Source: Alteromonas genovensis (GTDB taxonomy: Bacteria; Pseudomonadota; Gammaproteobacteria; Enterobacterales; Alteromonadaceae). From it: DNA of 64,000 nucleotides. Positions within the stretch are counted from its first letter, which is position 1, and the number at the start of each line of letters is the position of its first letter. Positions 35,277-42,985 of the stretch are shown one piece after another. The position numbers and the translations under genes were made by a program. The notes under the pieces are model-generated. The model searched no databases and was not told the DNA's origin. It worked only from the letters and a program-made list of their open reading frames with translations. Location of the stretch: positions 1 through 64,000 of the forward strand of contig NZ_JAAAWO010000007.1 in the NCBI RefSeq assembly GCF_010500895.1, given 5' to 3'.

Positions 35277-35630
35277 ATGAGCACAGCGATTCGTCCTTCA
35301 AGCAAACCCTTTGTAGATCGTCGAAAGTTTCCTTATGGCTTTAAAAAATCAGGAGACTTTAGTATTTCCGAGGCAAATATTCTCACCACCTACGGCAGTA
35401 CTCTGCTTGGCCTAGAAAGCGGTGACTTGAAACCCGAAACAACAGACGAAAAGCATTTCGTTAAGTTTGTAAACGGTAAAGCTCAAGCATCCGGCAGTAT
35501 CGAAAAAACGTGGGCGAAGTATGTTCAGCTAGCAAGAGGAAGAAAGCAGTTTTTTACGTTGCATAGTAGTGCTAGTAATCAAGCGGATTATGATGAATCC
35601 TACTCTGACGACGAGTTCGATGTAGCCTAA
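35277..35630 (+). CDS. maoP: MaoP (DUF413), Ori-macrodomain organiser
   Basis: The 117-residue protein reads FVDRRKFPYGFKKSGDFSIS followed by EANILTTYGSTLLGLESG, then DEKHFVKFVNGKA and EKTWAKYVQLARGRKQFFTL, ending in an acidic DESYSDDEFD tail. This is the DUF413/MaoP family. In E. coli MaoP, with the nearby maoS site, keeps the origin region confined as a macrodomain. ATG 35277 is chosen because it gives the family-typical N-terminus and follows ttggaactattatc; the upstream open extension to 35190 lacks support. It is near-divergent to hdfR as in enterobacteria, and ends at a clear terminator. Confidence 0.9.
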   Translation: MSTAIRPSSKPFVDRRKFPYGFKKSGDFSISEANILTTYGSTLLGLESGDLKPETTDEKHFVKFVNGKAQASGSIEKTWAKYVQLARGRKQFFTLHSSASNQADYDESYSDDEFDVA

Positions 35631-35648
35631 CCCTCAACATAACGTATT

Positions 35649-35677
35649 AAAAAAGCTCGCAAATTTGCGGGCTTTTT
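35649..35677 (+). terminator. Intrinsic terminator after maoP
   Basis: AAAAAGCtCGCAAATTTGCGgGCTTTTT forms a hairpin about 20 bases past the maoP stop, with a T run at its end. Confidence 0.85.
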
Positions 35678-35837
35678 CGTTTGGGTAAAATGATCTCAAT
35701 CAAGAAGTCAGCAGAACAAATTACAAACATGATGTTTTATAGATAGAAGTGACTACACTTATTACAGAGAAAATAATGCATGCTTAACGTAACGGCAGCC
35801 CATTTTTTCTTATCAGCCGAGCAAAGGAGGCGCAAAG

Positions 35838-36581
35838 ATGATTATAAGTTCAAAACAACTCACCCAATATTCTATACATGCCACAGATGACAAGATTGGC
35901 GGCGTAAAAGATATCCTCTTTGACGATGAAACCTATACAACACGCTACTTAGTAGCAGATACCAACACTTGGTTACCGTTGAGCAGAAAGGTAGTGATAT
36001 CTCCAGTATCAGTATCTCAGGTTGATGTTGAAGAGGAAAGCGTACACGTAGACATGACCGTCGACACCCTTAAAAATAGTCCATCGATTGACGAACACAA
36101 GCCGGTTTCACGAGAATATGAGGAGCATTTGTTCAAGTATTTTGGCTATGGCTATTACTGGATTGGTCCCGGAGCATGGGGGGAATACGCACACCCTAAC
36201 GAATTAGTGACTTCGCCAACCGATGAAGAGGCAGAGAGCGCGCTTCCATCAAACTCAACTAATCATTTACGGGCATGCGGCGAAATTGATGGTTATGAAG
36301 TTGCGACTACCGACGATAAGGTAGGTCATATTAGTGATTTTCTGATCGATACGAAAACATGGCAATTGGTTATGCTAGTGGTGGATACCAACAACTGGCT
36401 GCCAGGCGGCAAACATTTGGCATTGTTACCTAGCGATATTAAAGAAATTGACTGGGCGGCACACCATGTGGCGGTAAACTTAAGTCATGACGATTTAGTA
36501 CAACGTCCTGAAGTGGATAATGACAAGTTAGGTGATGGGCATTACATTGCTGCACTTATCGCACAGATTGCTGAGACTTAA
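35838..36581 (+). CDS. Two PRC-barrel domain protein
   Basis: The 247-residue protein has two copies of the PRC-barrel pattern: YSIHATDDKIGGVKDILFDD with RYLVADTNTWLPLSRKVVIS (about 10-60), and YEVATTDDKVGHISDFLIDT with LVMLVVDTNNWLPGGKHLAL (about 150-205). PRC-barrels are small beta folds found in photosynthetic reaction centre H subunits and in the ribosome factor RimM. Stand-alone tandem copies in marine bacteria are usually stress-associated, with unknown partners. A strong ribosome binding site (caaaggaggcgcaaagATG) fixes the start. It converges with the arsR-type gene. Confidence 0.88.
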   Translation: MIISSKQLTQYSIHATDDKIGGVKDILFDDETYTTRYLVADTNTWLPLSRKVVISPVSVSQVDVEEESVHVDMTVDTLKNSPSIDEHKPVSREYEEHLFKYFGYGYYWIGPGAWGEYAHPNELVTSPTDEEAESALPSNSTNHLRACGEIDGYEVATTDDKVGHISDFLIDTKTWQLVMLVVDTNNWLPGGKHLALLPSDIKEIDWAAHHVAVNLSHDDLVQRPEVDNDKLGDGHYIAALIAQIAET

Positions 36582-36596
36582 TACGGGGATAAAAAA

Positions 36597-36622
36597 CTGC
36601 GTCCGCCTATTAGCGGACGCAG
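36597..36622 (-). terminator. Intrinsic terminator of the arsR-type gene
   Basis: A perfect 10-bp stem (CTGCGTCCGC paired with GCGGACGCAG) with a six-base loop is followed, on the minus strand, by TTTTTTATCC. It lies 35 bases past the ArsR-type stop codon. Confidence 0.9.
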
Positions 36623-36657
36623 CGTGGGCTTACAGCAAAAATCGATACGCGCTAATT

Positions 36658-36969
36658 CTATTCACAGAAAAATTCATACATAAGCGCAATTAAACGCTTT
36701 ACTCTTTCATCAGATAATCGATAGAAAATAGTTTGACCTTCCCTTCTCGTTGCCACCATATTGGACTCGCGCAACAACGCTAAGTGCTGCGATATAACAG
36801 GCTGTGAAACGCTAACAACCTGCAATAATTCAGACACAGACTTCTCTTGCTTGAGGAGAGAACAAAGGATCATGAGCCTAGTCTTGTTCGCAAATTGCTT
36901 TAGAAAAAATTCCGCTTCGGCAGAATGTTCCATCATCTCGCTTGGGCTTAACACAACTTCTTCAGACAT
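36658..36969 (-). CDS. ArsR-family regulator, BigR/SqrR persulfide-sensor type
   Basis: The 103-residue repressor has the ArsR winged helix (SVSELLQVVSVSQPVISQHL followed by ALLRESNMVATRREGQTIFY). It lacks the metal-binding CxC box of ArsR/SmtB, but has one cysteine in NKTRLMILCSLL (Cys36) and one at the end, YEFFCE (Cys102). These match the cysteine pair of BigR/SqrR/YgaV, which forms a polysulfide bridge with reactive sulfur species and releases DNA. The divergent rhodanese gene and the palindrome between them fit sulfide or persulfide detoxification control. The terminator at 36597-36622 makes it a single-gene transcript. Confidence 0.85.
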   Translation of the reverse strand: MSEEVVLSPSEMMEHSAEAEFFLKQFANKTRLMILCSLLKQEKSVSELLQVVSVSQPVISQHLALLRESNMVATRREGQTIFYRLSDERVKRLIALMYEFFCE

Positions 36970-37016
36970 AAGGGCTTCCTAATGACATTAACTTTACCCA
37001 TGAATCTACCGCTTTA

Positions 37017-37032
37017 TTATACTAAAGTATAA
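37017..37032. promoter_or_regulatory. Perfect 16-bp palindrome, likely operator of the ArsR-type regulator
   Basis: TTATACTAAAGTATAA is fully self-complementary and lies between the divergent regulator (start 36969) and rhodanese (start 37144) genes. ArsR-family repressors bind AT-rich dyads of this kind. The assignment is by position and symmetry. Confidence 0.65.
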
Positions 37033-37143
37033 GCTTTTTTGATAAAACAGTTAAAATAGACGCTAAAATGACGATATTATCTTGTCTTAAAGTAATCGTA
37101 ACCATACATTAGTTTATATTTATATTAATTTTTGGGAAGTAAA

Positions 37144-37494
37144 ATGCTGATTGACGTAAAAACACGTTTAGAAAATATTGATGTGGATATTCGAATTGTC
37201 TCGGCAAAAGAGGCAGCAGACGAAATGAAAACTAACCAAGGGCTGTTAGTCGATGTTAGAGAACCAGCGGAAGTGGCAGAAAACCATGTAGACGCCTCAC
37301 TTCATATTCCGCGAGGCATATTAGAAATGAAAATGCTAGAGCTTGAAAAAGATGCAGCAAAACCCATCTACCTGCATTGTGCATCAGGGGCACGAGCTAA
37401 GCTTTCAGCTGAACAACTCATTAAAATGGGCTACGAAAACGTATCTGTTATTACCTGTTCATTAGCGACCATCAAACAAGTTCACCGCACATAA
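37144..37494 (+). CDS. Single-domain rhodanese-like sulfurtransferase
   Basis: The 116-residue protein shows LLVDVREPAEVAENHVDASL (CH2A-type motif), HIPRGILEMKM and the active-site loop YLHCASGARAKLSAEQL, in which Cys79 would carry the persulfide. Rhodaneses move sulfane sulfur between persulfides, thiosulfate and acceptors such as glutathione or cyanide. ATG 37144 is chosen over a TTG at 37132 because GGGAAG lies just upstream. It is divergent from the BigR-type repressor and probably de-repressed by reactive sulfur species. Confidence 0.88.
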   Translation: MLIDVKTRLENIDVDIRIVSAKEAADEMKTNQGLLVDVREPAEVAENHVDASLHIPRGILEMKMLELEKDAAKPIYLHCASGARAKLSAEQLIKMGYENVSVITCSLATIKQVHRT

Positions 37495-37548
37495 ATGCAA
37501 AGAACTGTATATACTCGAGTTTATTGTTTATATAAGAGCGGTTGAAGT

Positions 37549-38481
37549 ATGCTGAAGTCGACATTAGAGCAATGGAGAATGTTTAAAGCCGTGGTGGATG
37601 CTGGCGGCTTTAATCAAGCGTCTTTGGTGGTACATAAAAGCCAATCCAGTGTCCATCATGCTGTTCAAAAGCTAGAAAATGCCATAGGCGTGGTGCTATT
37701 TGAAAACAGTGGTCGCAAGGTCAAACTCTCCCCCCAGGGAGAGGTAATGTACCGCAGGGCCACTTTTCTTCTTGATGAAGCTCAGAAACTAGAGTCTATT
37801 GCTTATAGCCTTCGCTCAGGCACCGAAACCACGTTGCGAGTAGCGGTAGATATCATTTTTCCCTCACACCTTCTTTATAATGTGCTTAATAAAGTTTCTG
37901 AGGAATTCCCTCTTTTGCGCGTGGAGTTGGAAGAGACGGTGCTTAGCGGCAGTAATACCTTACTTTCAAGCGGAAATGTAGACATCGGCATTTCTCCTTT
38001 CTTATACCCCAGTGGTTTCAGTGAGGACCTTTGCGAAATAGAATTCGCGGCGGTGGCACATAAAGACCATCCCCTACATCAACTCAACCGCACCTTAACC
38101 CTCGAAGATTTGAAATCTCACAGGCAAATTGTAGTTCGCGATTCATCAGCAGAACGCAAAGTAGACGCAGGTTGGCTTGGCGCTGAGCAGCGCTGGACCG
38201 TAAGCCATATAAGAACGTCGGTTGATATTATTGCTCAAGGGCTTGGGTTTGCATGGCTACCAATAGCTATTATAAAAAATGAGCTCGAAAGCGGGTTATT
38301 AAAGCCGTTACCACTTAATAACAATGCAGCGTTAAGAAAGGCACTGCTTTATCTATCTTTTGAAGATGGTGACGCACTTGGTCCTGCCGCAAGAGCCTTC
38401 ATTGGCGAACTTCGCTATCAGACCATGCAGCTGCCCACCTCTGATTTTATGGATTGGGATTGTATAGAGACCGATACGTAG
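37549..38481 (+). CDS. LysR-type transcriptional regulator
   Basis: The 310-residue protein has the LysR winged helix at its N-terminus (EQWRMFKAVVDAGGFNQASL followed by VVHKSQSSVHHAVQKLENAI). A periplasmic-binding-type effector domain follows (LRVAVDIIFPSHLLYNVLNK to about 300). The target and coinducer are unknown. It begins 54 bases after the rhodanese stop on the same strand, so cotranscription is possible, but there is no sign of functional coupling. The stop at 38481 is four bases before the folded repeat element at 38486. Confidence 0.88.
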   Translation: MLKSTLEQWRMFKAVVDAGGFNQASLVVHKSQSSVHHAVQKLENAIGVVLFENSGRKVKLSPQGEVMYRRATFLLDEAQKLESIAYSLRSGTETTLRVAVDIIFPSHLLYNVLNKVSEEFPLLRVELEETVLSGSNTLLSSGNVDIGISPFLYPSGFSEDLCEIEFAAVAHKDHPLHQLNRTLTLEDLKSHRQIVVRDSSAERKVDAGWLGAEQRWTVSHIRTSVDIIAQGLGFAWLPIAIIKNELESGLLKPLPLNNNAALRKALLYLSFEDGDALGPAARAFIGELRYQTMQLPTSDFMDWDCIETDT

Positions 38482-38485
38482 CTAT

Positions 38486-38762
38486 GGCGTGTTGATCTTT
38501 GCTGTACATTTTTGCAGCGGTCTGTGAGCTATTCAAACAAGGCGAATGGTTGAAGATCTAGCGGGCTAAATCGAAACCATTCAACGCAGGGTAAATAGCT
38601 CACAGGCGCTGCCCGAAGGGGGGCGTTATGGAAGCATTTTACTCTTTGTCGCCGCTTTTTTTATTTGGGCCCTTTGACTTAGCCCACTAGGTCTATAGGA
38701 CTGTTTCGAGATTAAAATGCTTCCATTTAGCCCAAAACTCGTAAAACAAAGATCAACACGCC
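38486..38762. mobile_element. 277-bp highly structured MITE-like element
   Basis: The element is bounded by perfect 16-bp inverted repeats, GGCGTGTTGATCTTTG (38486-38501) and CAAAGATCAACACGCC (38747-38762). Inside are two further perfect stems: GCAGCG...TGTGAGCTATT (38514-38533) pairs with AATAGCTCACA...CGCTGC (38594-38612) and encloses an 8-bp stem (38544-38551 with 38575-38582), and TGGAAGCATTTTA (38629-38641) pairs with TAAAATGCTTCCA (38713-38725). It encodes no protein. The nested palindromes and terminal repeats fit a non-autonomous transposable element whose RNA would fold into a three-stem junction. No target-site duplication is evident. Confidence 0.7.
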
Positions 38763-39440
38763 CTTATACAAAGCGGGTAATATTTGCAAACCACCGAGTA
38801 ATATTGTCATGCTATTGGTGAAAATCACATTTCTCAGCAGCTGTGTTGCCTGTTTTAATAGGCATGTTTTGCCAGTAACGAACTTAAAAATCGTCGATTT
38901 TCAGATAATAATTAGGCGATATGTAAATAATAGCTAACCATACAATGGGCAACAAGTAAGATGAGTTGTGCCATTTGACCTGTTTAAAGAGCGGGTGGTT
39001 GTTGCACAAACGCCCTTGCCTATATGCTCTTTGCCCTATATTGGCCCTGTATTAAAACGATATTAGTACTCCGGCAGTTACACCACTCACAACAGCTCTT
39101 ATACCTTTCTTACAACCGCACCTAAAAAACAGATAAAGAGGGTCTCGAGTAAAACCACTGCAAAGGGAATGATTTTTGCAAAACTCCCTTTCAAAATAGT
39201 GCTTGTGCCATGACAAATAAAAACCGAGCCAAAACACCAACATGCCTTCGGGTAAAGGTTATAAGATGACGGAAATACCGATGCGTGTTTTATGTTCACA
39301 TTTCAGGGCATTAAATAAAATTACAATGCAGAGGTCACATCTTCCATACTTAATGGTAGACTTTTGTCTTAATGCGAAATTATATAATTGATATTGTTCC
39401 AGTTTTCACATCTATGGAATAAAAAAAGAGGGAATCTCAC
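38763..39440. other. Long non-coding stretch before the signalling operon
   Basis: I see no supported gene here; minus-strand frames at 39052-39299 overlap one another and lack ribosome binding sites. The last 100 bases must carry the promoter of the NtrC-type gene, but no clear sigma-54 (TGGCAC-N5-TTGC) or sigma-70 site could be fixed. Confidence 0.4.
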
Positions 39441-40775
39441 GTGCTTACCGTATTACTTGTCGACGACGACGCCGAATTTACAGAAGTAGCTTGTACCATT
39501 ATTGAGTTTTTGGGCCACGAAGTGCTCACGGCGGCTACGCTTCAAGAAGCAAGAAACTGGCTAGAAAAAGAAACGTTCGACCATATCCTACTCGACTTCA
39601 TGTTGCCAGACGGCAGCGGAGCGCACTTGTTCGACGAATTAGACGAATTAGAAAAGCGCCCTCGTGTGACACTCATTACCGGTCACCCATCAGTTAAAAG
39701 CGTTATTAAAGGATTGTGCGGACCAAATATTGACTATCTTGTTAAACCGATTCAGCGAGAAGACATAGAAGCGGTATTAACAAAAAAATCTGAAAAAGCC
39801 GCACCGAAAAAAGCAAAAATTGAAAAGCACTTCGATCTTCTTATCGGTGAATCGCCGGCAATGAAAGATCTTTACAAGCTGATATCACGAGTGAGTAAAA
39901 CCAGTGCAAACGTCATGCTGCTAGGTGAAAGTGGTGTGGGTAAAGAAGTGGTCGCTGCGGCAATTCACAAAGCATCTGACAGTGAGGGTGCCTACGTGGC
40001 AACTAACTGTGGTGCATTTTCAAAAGAGTTAATTGCCAGTGAGCTATTTGGCCACGAGAAAGGCGCTTTTACTGGCGCTGTGGGTCGCAAAGAAGGTGTA
40101 TTTGAACAAGCAGAGAGCGGCACGCTGTTTTTAGATGAAATTACCGAAATGCCAATCGATATGCAGCCTAATTTACTGCGTGTTTTAGAAAACAAAGTGG
40201 TGATACGCGTGGGGGGTACCAAAACCATTCCCGTCAATTGCCGCGTTGTATCAGCCACTAACAGAACCATGGAAGAGATTGCGCAAAGCAAGGTGTTGCG
40301 AGAAGACATCTACTTCAGACTAGCCGTATTCCCCATTACCATTCCACCGCTTCGCGAAAGAAAAGAAGATATTGCTCTTCTTGCAAAGACTTTCATTGAA
40401 GAGTTTAACAAAGACAATGATGCCAAATTTAAATGGGACGATACCCAGCTTGATACTCTGCAGGCCTACGATTGGCCGGGCAACGTGCGAGAGCTTCGTC
40501 ACTTTGTTCACCGCGCGGCAATAATGAGCGATCCAGAAAGTAATGTATTGGAGTTGCCGAAAACTATTGAATCTCCTTTTGCACAAAAGCAAAGCACAAC
40601 CCCCTCTTTGCAAGCAGGCCGAACTATTGAAGATGTAGAAAAAGAGCTTATCTACGCCACGCTTGAAAAAGTGAATGGCAATAAGACAATGGCAGCTGAA
40701 ATGCTAGGCATCAGCACCAAAACGCTATACAACCGACTGCATGCCTACGGCGATTTGACTAAAGACGAGCAGTAA
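39441..40775 (+). CDS. NtrC-type sigma-54-dependent response regulator
   Basis: The 444-residue protein has a receiver domain (VLLVDDDAEFTE, phospho-acceptor Asp in HILLDFMLPDGSG), a sigma-54 activator AAA+ domain (LLGESGVGKEVVAAAIH, ELFGHEKGAFTGAVGRKEG, GTLFLDEITEMPIDMQ, with GAFTGA intact) and a C-terminal Fis-type helix-turn-helix (TMAAEMLGISTKTLYNRLHA). When phosphorylated it should open sigma-54 promoters. The start is a GTG at 39441 preceded by agagggaat. It opens a five-gene plus-strand cluster of phosphorelay proteins and is followed after 13 bases by a stand-alone DHp protein. Confidence 0.93.
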   Translation: MLTVLLVDDDAEFTEVACTIIEFLGHEVLTAATLQEARNWLEKETFDHILLDFMLPDGSGAHLFDELDELEKRPRVTLITGHPSVKSVIKGLCGPNIDYLVKPIQREDIEAVLTKKSEKAAPKKAKIEKHFDLLIGESPAMKDLYKLISRVSKTSANVMLLGESGVGKEVVAAAIHKASDSEGAYVATNCGAFSKELIASELFGHEKGAFTGAVGRKEGVFEQAESGTLFLDEITEMPIDMQPNLLRVLENKVVIRVGGTKTIPVNCRVVSATNRTMEEIAQSKVLREDIYFRLAVFPITIPPLRERKEDIALLAKTFIEEFNKDNDAKFKWDDTQLDTLQAYDWPGNVRELRHFVHRAAIMSDPESNVLELPKTIESPFAQKQSTTPSLQAGRTIEDVEKELIYATLEKVNGNKTMAAEMLGISTKTLYNRLHAYGDLTKDEQ

Positions 40776-40788
40776 AAGGCCAAATAGA

Positions 40789-41025
40789 ATGACTGACGAA
40801 GAATTTTCGACCATGAGCGTTTTTGTACACGACGCTCGTAAACCGCTAAATCGCATTTCGATGCAGGCGGAGTTAGTGAAAATGGCGCTCAATGGCGATA
40901 TCCCACCTCAAAAAGCTCTTGAGGCACTAGACAAGATAATTGCAAGCGCAAAAGACTGTAGCAATACGCTAGCTGAAATGACCTTAAAGATGGGTGAGTC
41001 TGCATCGGATGGGTCTGATGATTAA
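40789..41025 (+). CDS. Stand-alone HisKA/DHp-like domain protein, 78 residues
   Basis: The protein consists almost entirely of a histidine-kinase dimerisation helix pair: FSTMSVFVHDARKPLNRISM followed by QAELVKMALNGD, and ALEALDKIIASAKDCSNTLA. His14 in the H-D-x-R-x-P-L-N-R-I box is at the phospho-acceptor position. There is no ATP-binding domain, so it cannot act as a kinase alone. It could serve as a phosphotransfer protein or as a partner or inhibitor of the neighbouring kinases. It begins 13 bases after the NtrC-type gene and overlaps the CHASE3 kinase start (ATGATTAA), indicating coupled translation. A degenerate relic of a kinase is an alternative, though the frame is compact and well placed. 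Confidence 0.75.
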   Translation: MTDEEFSTMSVFVHDARKPLNRISMQAELVKMALNGDIPPQKALEALDKIIASAKDCSNTLAEMTLKMGESASDGSDD

Positions 41026-42532
41026 CAAAATTCTATCGTCTCTCTATAGCTGGATATTGATGGTAGTGTTGGTGATAACGGTTATAACCGCGAATTCATT
41101 TTACGTTGTAGACACGTTGGATGAGTTATCTGCACTTGAAGCAAAATTATTCAGTACAAATCGTATTATTAGCGCCGTCAACAAACTTCATGTAGTGTTA
41201 CTTCGTGCAGAATCAGGGCAAAGAGGCTATTTACTCACCGGTGATGAAGCCTATTTGATGGAGTACACCGAAACGCTTAATACGTTTTCATCTGTAGCTG
41301 AAGAGGTTGAGGTCAGCGCGTTTGCCTCAGACACCCCTGAACAGACTGACCGAATAAGTGAATTGCTTGTTTTAACCAAACAAAAAATCAATAGCATGGT
41401 CGAGATTGTAGAGCTAGCTCGTTCAGACCAGCGCGCTCAGGCCATTGACCTTTTGCTTTCTGACCGCGGTTTACTTTTGTACAATCAATTTGAGCGTATT
41501 TTTGAAGAAGTAGACAGTTCTGAGCGAGATATCCAAGGGACTCACTTGGCTAGCTTAATGAAACTGCGTCGCGACTCCGTCAACACGTTAATTATTTCAT
41601 CAGCCACTACCCTGCTTCTTATTATAACTATCTTCCTGCTGCTTAAAGTTAATGCCAGAGAAAACGAAAAGCACCAGTCTGATCTTGAAGGGATTAACGA
41701 AGAATTAGAAGCTAAAATAGCAGCGCGCACTCAAGAGTTAAGTGTATATTCTGATGAACTTGCGAGAAGCAATAGGGAATTAGAAGACTTTGCTTTTGTT
41801 GCCTCGCATGACCTTCAAGAACCTTTAAGAAAGATTCGCGCTTTCGGCAATAGAATAGAATCTGGCTATGGCGATGTTATTGATGAGCGAGGCAAAGACT
41901 TTCTCGCAAGAATGCTTAACGCTGCTGAGCGTATGTCTATGCTCATTTCAGATTTGCTTTCATTCTCTCGCGTGTCCACCCGCGGTAAAGATTTTGTAGA
42001 CGTAGAGCTCAACGCTATTTTTTCTGGAGTGTTGAGCGATCTTGAAATCGCAATTGAAGAAAAGTCTGCACAAGTTAACGTGGAGGATATGCCGGGTATT
42101 CGCGGTGATAAATCGCAGTTAGAGCAACTATTTCTGAACCTTATCTCTAATGCCCTAAAATTTCAGCCAGCCGACGTGGCACCAGTAATAGACATAGCCT
42201 GTAACGAGCTTACCAGTGATGAACAAAGCACATTACTGAAGTCTGATGAGTATCAGTGGATTAAAATTACCGTTACTGACAATGGTATTGGCTTTGAGCA
42301 ATCTTTTGCCGAAAAAATATTTGCACCATTTCAACGATTGCACGGTAGAAGTGAGTATAAGGGCACAGGGATTGGACTTGCGGTGTGCCGACGGATTGTA
42401 GAAAGACATAACGGAACCATAGCCGCCACCAGTGAACCCGGTAAAGGTGCTAAGTTCGATATAATATTACCCCTAGACAGCGAGCCTTTCGGCTCAGATA
42501 ACGAAAACGGAGAGTCTTCGCATGACGCGTAA
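41018..42532 (+). CDS. Membrane sensor histidine kinase with CHASE3 domain
   Basis: The 504-residue protein has an N-terminal membrane helix (WILMVVLVITVITANSFYVV), a periplasmic CHASE3 domain (residues about 35-175; RAESGQRGYLLTGDEAYL is typical), a second helix near 190-210 and a coiled coil. A HisKA domain (FVASHDLQEPLRKIRAFGNR) and a HATPase domain follow (LFLNLISNALKF N box, VTDNGIGFEQ, GTGIGLAVCRRIVERHNGTI). ATG 41018 overlaps the DHp gene stop; an upstream GTG frame start at 40994 is less likely. The C-terminus overlaps the next receiver gene by 11 bases, so kinase and receiver are coupled. Confidence 0.92.
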   Translation: MINKILSSLYSWILMVVLVITVITANSFYVVDTLDELSALEAKLFSTNRIISAVNKLHVVLLRAESGQRGYLLTGDEAYLMEYTETLNTFSSVAEEVEVSAFASDTPEQTDRISELLVLTKQKINSMVEIVELARSDQRAQAIDLLLSDRGLLLYNQFERIFEEVDSSERDIQGTHLASLMKLRRDSVNTLIISSATTLLLIITIFLLLKVNARENEKHQSDLEGINEELEAKIAARTQELSVYSDELARSNRELEDFAFVASHDLQEPLRKIRAFGNRIESGYGDVIDERGKDFLARMLNAAERMSMLISDLLSFSRVSTRGKDFVDVELNAIFSGVLSDLEIAIEEKSAQVNVEDMPGIRGDKSQLEQLFLNLISNALKFQPADVAPVIDIACNELTSDEQSTLLKSDEYQWIKITVTDNGIGFEQSFAEKIFAPFQRLHGRSEYKGTGIGLAVCRRIVERHNGTIAATSEPGKGAKFDIILPLDSEPFGSDNENGESSHDA

Positions 42533-42974
42533 ACAAGCCCAATCAATCAACATTTTAATGGCCGATGATGACGAGGATGATCGTTTACTCACCGTTGATG
42601 CACTTAAAGAATCTCGTGTGTTAAACACACTTTTTTGTGTTGAAGATGGCGTAGAGCTTCTTGAATTCTTGCGCCATGAAGGCAAGTACGCCGATGCCGA
42701 AAAGTATCCGCGCCCAAGTCTGATTTTGCTCGATTTGAATATGCCTCGTAAAGATGGCCGTGAAGCACTTCAAGAACTAAAGAACGACCCTAAACTGCGC
42801 AGTATTCCCGTGGTTATTTTAACCACCTCGAAAGAAGAGGAAGACATGTTGCGTGGCTACGACCTAGGTTGTGCCTCGTATATTACCAAGCCAGTGAATT
42901 TTGAGGGTTTGGTTGACCTAATGCGAGCACTTGGTCGCTATTGGATTGAATTCGTAGAACTACCACACGAGTAG
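42522..42974 (+). CDS. Single-domain response regulator (Rcp1-like)
   Basis: The 150-residue protein is a lone receiver: ILMADDDEDDRLLTVDALKE, phospho-acceptor Asp in LILLDLNMPRKDGREAL, the Thr in PVVILTTSKEEEDM, and the conserved Lys in CASYITKPVNFEG. It has no output domain. Receivers of this Rcp1 type typically pair with CHASE3 or phytochrome kinases and pass phosphate on or act by protein contact. Its ATG overlaps the end of the upstream kinase gene by 11 bases, and it is followed by the hybrid kinase after 11 bases. Confidence 0.93.
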   Translation: MTRKQAQSINILMADDDEDDRLLTVDALKESRVLNTLFCVEDGVELLEFLRHEGKYADAEKYPRPSLILLDLNMPRKDGREALQELKNDPKLRSIPVVILTTSKEEEDMLRGYDLGCASYITKPVNFEGLVDLMRALGRYWIEFVELPHE

Positions 42975-42985
42975 CGGAGTACTAG

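Noticed and set aside
38486..38762. Retron msr-msd or group II intron RNA
   Set aside because: The terminal inverted repeats and stems superficially resemble a retron RNA, but no reverse transcriptase gene lies nearby and no domain V-like hairpin is present; a MITE-like element explains it more simply.
39052..39299. Two overlapping minus-strand frames before the signalling operon
   Set aside because: Cysteine- and aromatic-rich chance translations without ribosome binding sites or homology signals.
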